A program made the translations under genes and the position numbers. The notes under the pieces are model-generated. The model did not search any database, had not been told where the DNA came from, and saw only the letters and a list, made by a program, of their open reading frames with translations. This document shows positions 39,348 to 39,779 of a DNA stretch of 39,779 bases, one piece after another. The first letter of the stretch is position 1; the number at the start of each line of letters is the position of its first letter. The stretch is from Achromobacter denitrificans NBRC 15125 (GTDB lineage: Bacteria > Pseudomonadota > Gammaproteobacteria > Burkholderiales > Burkholderiaceae_B): the NCBI RefSeq assembly GCF_001571365.1, contig NZ_BCTQ01000048.1:1-39779 (forward strand). The letters are read 5' to 3'.

Positions 39348-39568
39348 TGTATGGTTCTGTAGCCCCCACCGAAATGTGTTCAGTGGGAGCTGGGGATCGG
39401 GACACACCCATCCATCAGCCGTTCGCGCGGACTGACGTCGGTAGATATCCCACCCCGCCCAAACACGTCGATTAAGAATCTAGCGGCCAAGACCGCCGAT
39501 TGATCGCAAGGTAACGCATCGGGCGCGGCTTCCCCAGCAGGCATAACGCTATCGCAAGGGTTCTACAG
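39348..39568 (+). ncRNA. Candidate bridge RNA region in the IS110 left end
   Basis: Bridge RNAs are known to be encoded in this position in IS110 elements. The hairpin CCCAC (39365-39369) / GTGGG (39383-39387) comes first. A candidate target-binding loop is closed by GGGAT (39393-39397) / ATCCC (39447-39451). Within it, CACCCATCC (39405-39413) equals the target flank 39338-39346, and GGTAG (39440-39444) is complementary to CTAC of the uninterrupted repeat. A hairpin CAGCCG / CGGaCTG (39416-39434) lies between them. A candidate donor loop has the stem GCGG / CCGC (39483-39496), AAGAATCT before it and GCAAG (39506-39510) after it. The RNA boundaries and folding are my reading by eye. Confidence 0.6.
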
Positions 39569-39779
39569 ATGCAAATCGCAGTGTCTTTTTTCGGCGCAGA
39601 TGTGGGCAAGGCCGAGATCGTCGTGGCCGATCATGGCCGTGCCAAGCCCGTCACCAAAATCCTCAAGAACACGCCCAGCAGTCTGAGCAAATGGCTGCAA
39701 ACCCTGCCGCAAGGCAGCGTGCTTGCCATGGAGTCCACCGGCGGCTACGAGCGCATGTTGGCTGACCTGGCCCACGAGT
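39569..39779 (+). CDS. IS110-family transposase, 3'-truncated by window end
   Basis: The visible 70 residues are the N-terminal part of a DEDD transposase. FFGADVGKAEIVVADH carries the first catalytic aspartate (D11), and SVLAMESTGGYERML carries the glutamate (E55) with the typical ESTGGYE context. The remaining Asp residues and the C-terminal serine domain lie outside. The ATG at 39569 gives the standard start. The protein works with the bridge RNA of the upstream non-coding end to recombine the element into its target. Nothing in the visible part is broken. Confidence 0.9.
   Translation, partial: MQIAVSFFGADVGKAEIVVADHGRAKPVTKILKNTPSSLSKWLQTLPQGSVLAMESTGGYERMLADLAHE

Larger units (their letters stand above)
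39348..39779 (+). mobile_element. IS110-family insertion sequence, left part (right end outside window)
   Basis: The left boundary is set where copy 2 of the repeat breaks off relative to copy 1, after the dinucleotide CT at 39346-39347. No terminal inverted repeat or target duplication is needed for this family. A non-coding left end of 221 bases is followed by the DEDD transposase gene, the IS110 rather than the IS1111 layout. The right end is beyond the window. Confidence 0.82.

Noticed and set aside
39134..39475. Short open frames within the BIME-like repeats and the IS left end
   Set aside because: They translate palindromic repeats and the presumed bridge RNA region; none has a ribosome site or recognisable protein features.
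1..39779. tRNA, rRNA, CRISPR array, prophage or toxin-antitoxin module
   Set aside because: I looked for cloverleaf, rRNA-like, and regularly spaced repeat patterns and for phage or toxin-type proteins, and saw none.

Overview
The window is high-GC DNA with short intergenic gaps. It carries orphan Bug-type solute receptors, an RcsB-like response regulator, a chaperone-usher fimbrial operon and a two-partner-secretion adhesin. This set fits a betaproteobacterium of the Alcaligenaceae (Bordetella/Achromobacter type). That is an inference from gene content, as no rRNA or species marker is present.

Layout. 1-340: a dispersed repeat (two direct copies, one inverted). 359-6319: a CoA-transferase / enoyl-CoA hydratase-like / Bug operon with a divergent GntR regulator, then an MFS transporter divergent from a TetR regulator across a double operator. 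6421-9711: a small orphan gene with its own promoter and terminator, an AhpD-like protein divergent from a YgaV-like persulfide sensor and a YgaP-tail-like membrane protein, a Fur-box-controlled MntH, and an OsmC peroxidase. 9963-15549: an orphan amino-acid-type binding protein, a four-gene polar ABC importer closest to ectoine/hydroxyectoine EhuBCDA, and an Old Yellow Enzyme. 15571-18762: maleylacetate reductase coupled to a Bug receptor, divergent from a LysR regulator. 18798-21882: dimeric dUTPase, a Pro/Ala-rich membrane protein, DedA, and a divergent YdjM-type membrane protein.

22181-34515 is a surface-adhesion island: pilin, chaperone, usher, second chaperone and tip adhesin on the plus strand, then TpsB and TpsA (a GLUG-repeat haemagglutinin) on the minus strand, then an RcsB-like regulator. 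TTCCTAAA elements resembling RcsB half-sites lie upstream of both the fimbrial and the tps/regulator promoters. 34695-38927 is an IclR-controlled cluster of dipeptidase E, DUF1177, an AroM/racemase-superfamily protein and a Bug receptor. It looks like a peptide or D-amino-acid-type uptake and breakdown pathway that I cannot match to a described one.

The right end (38924-39779) has two copies of a BIME-like palindromic repeat. The second is interrupted after a CT dinucleotide by an IS110-family element whose transposase runs off the window. The element's non-coding left end can be folded like a bridge RNA. One candidate guide segment is identical to the left side of the target repeat and a second is complementary to its right side. 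This is the most striking signal in the window.
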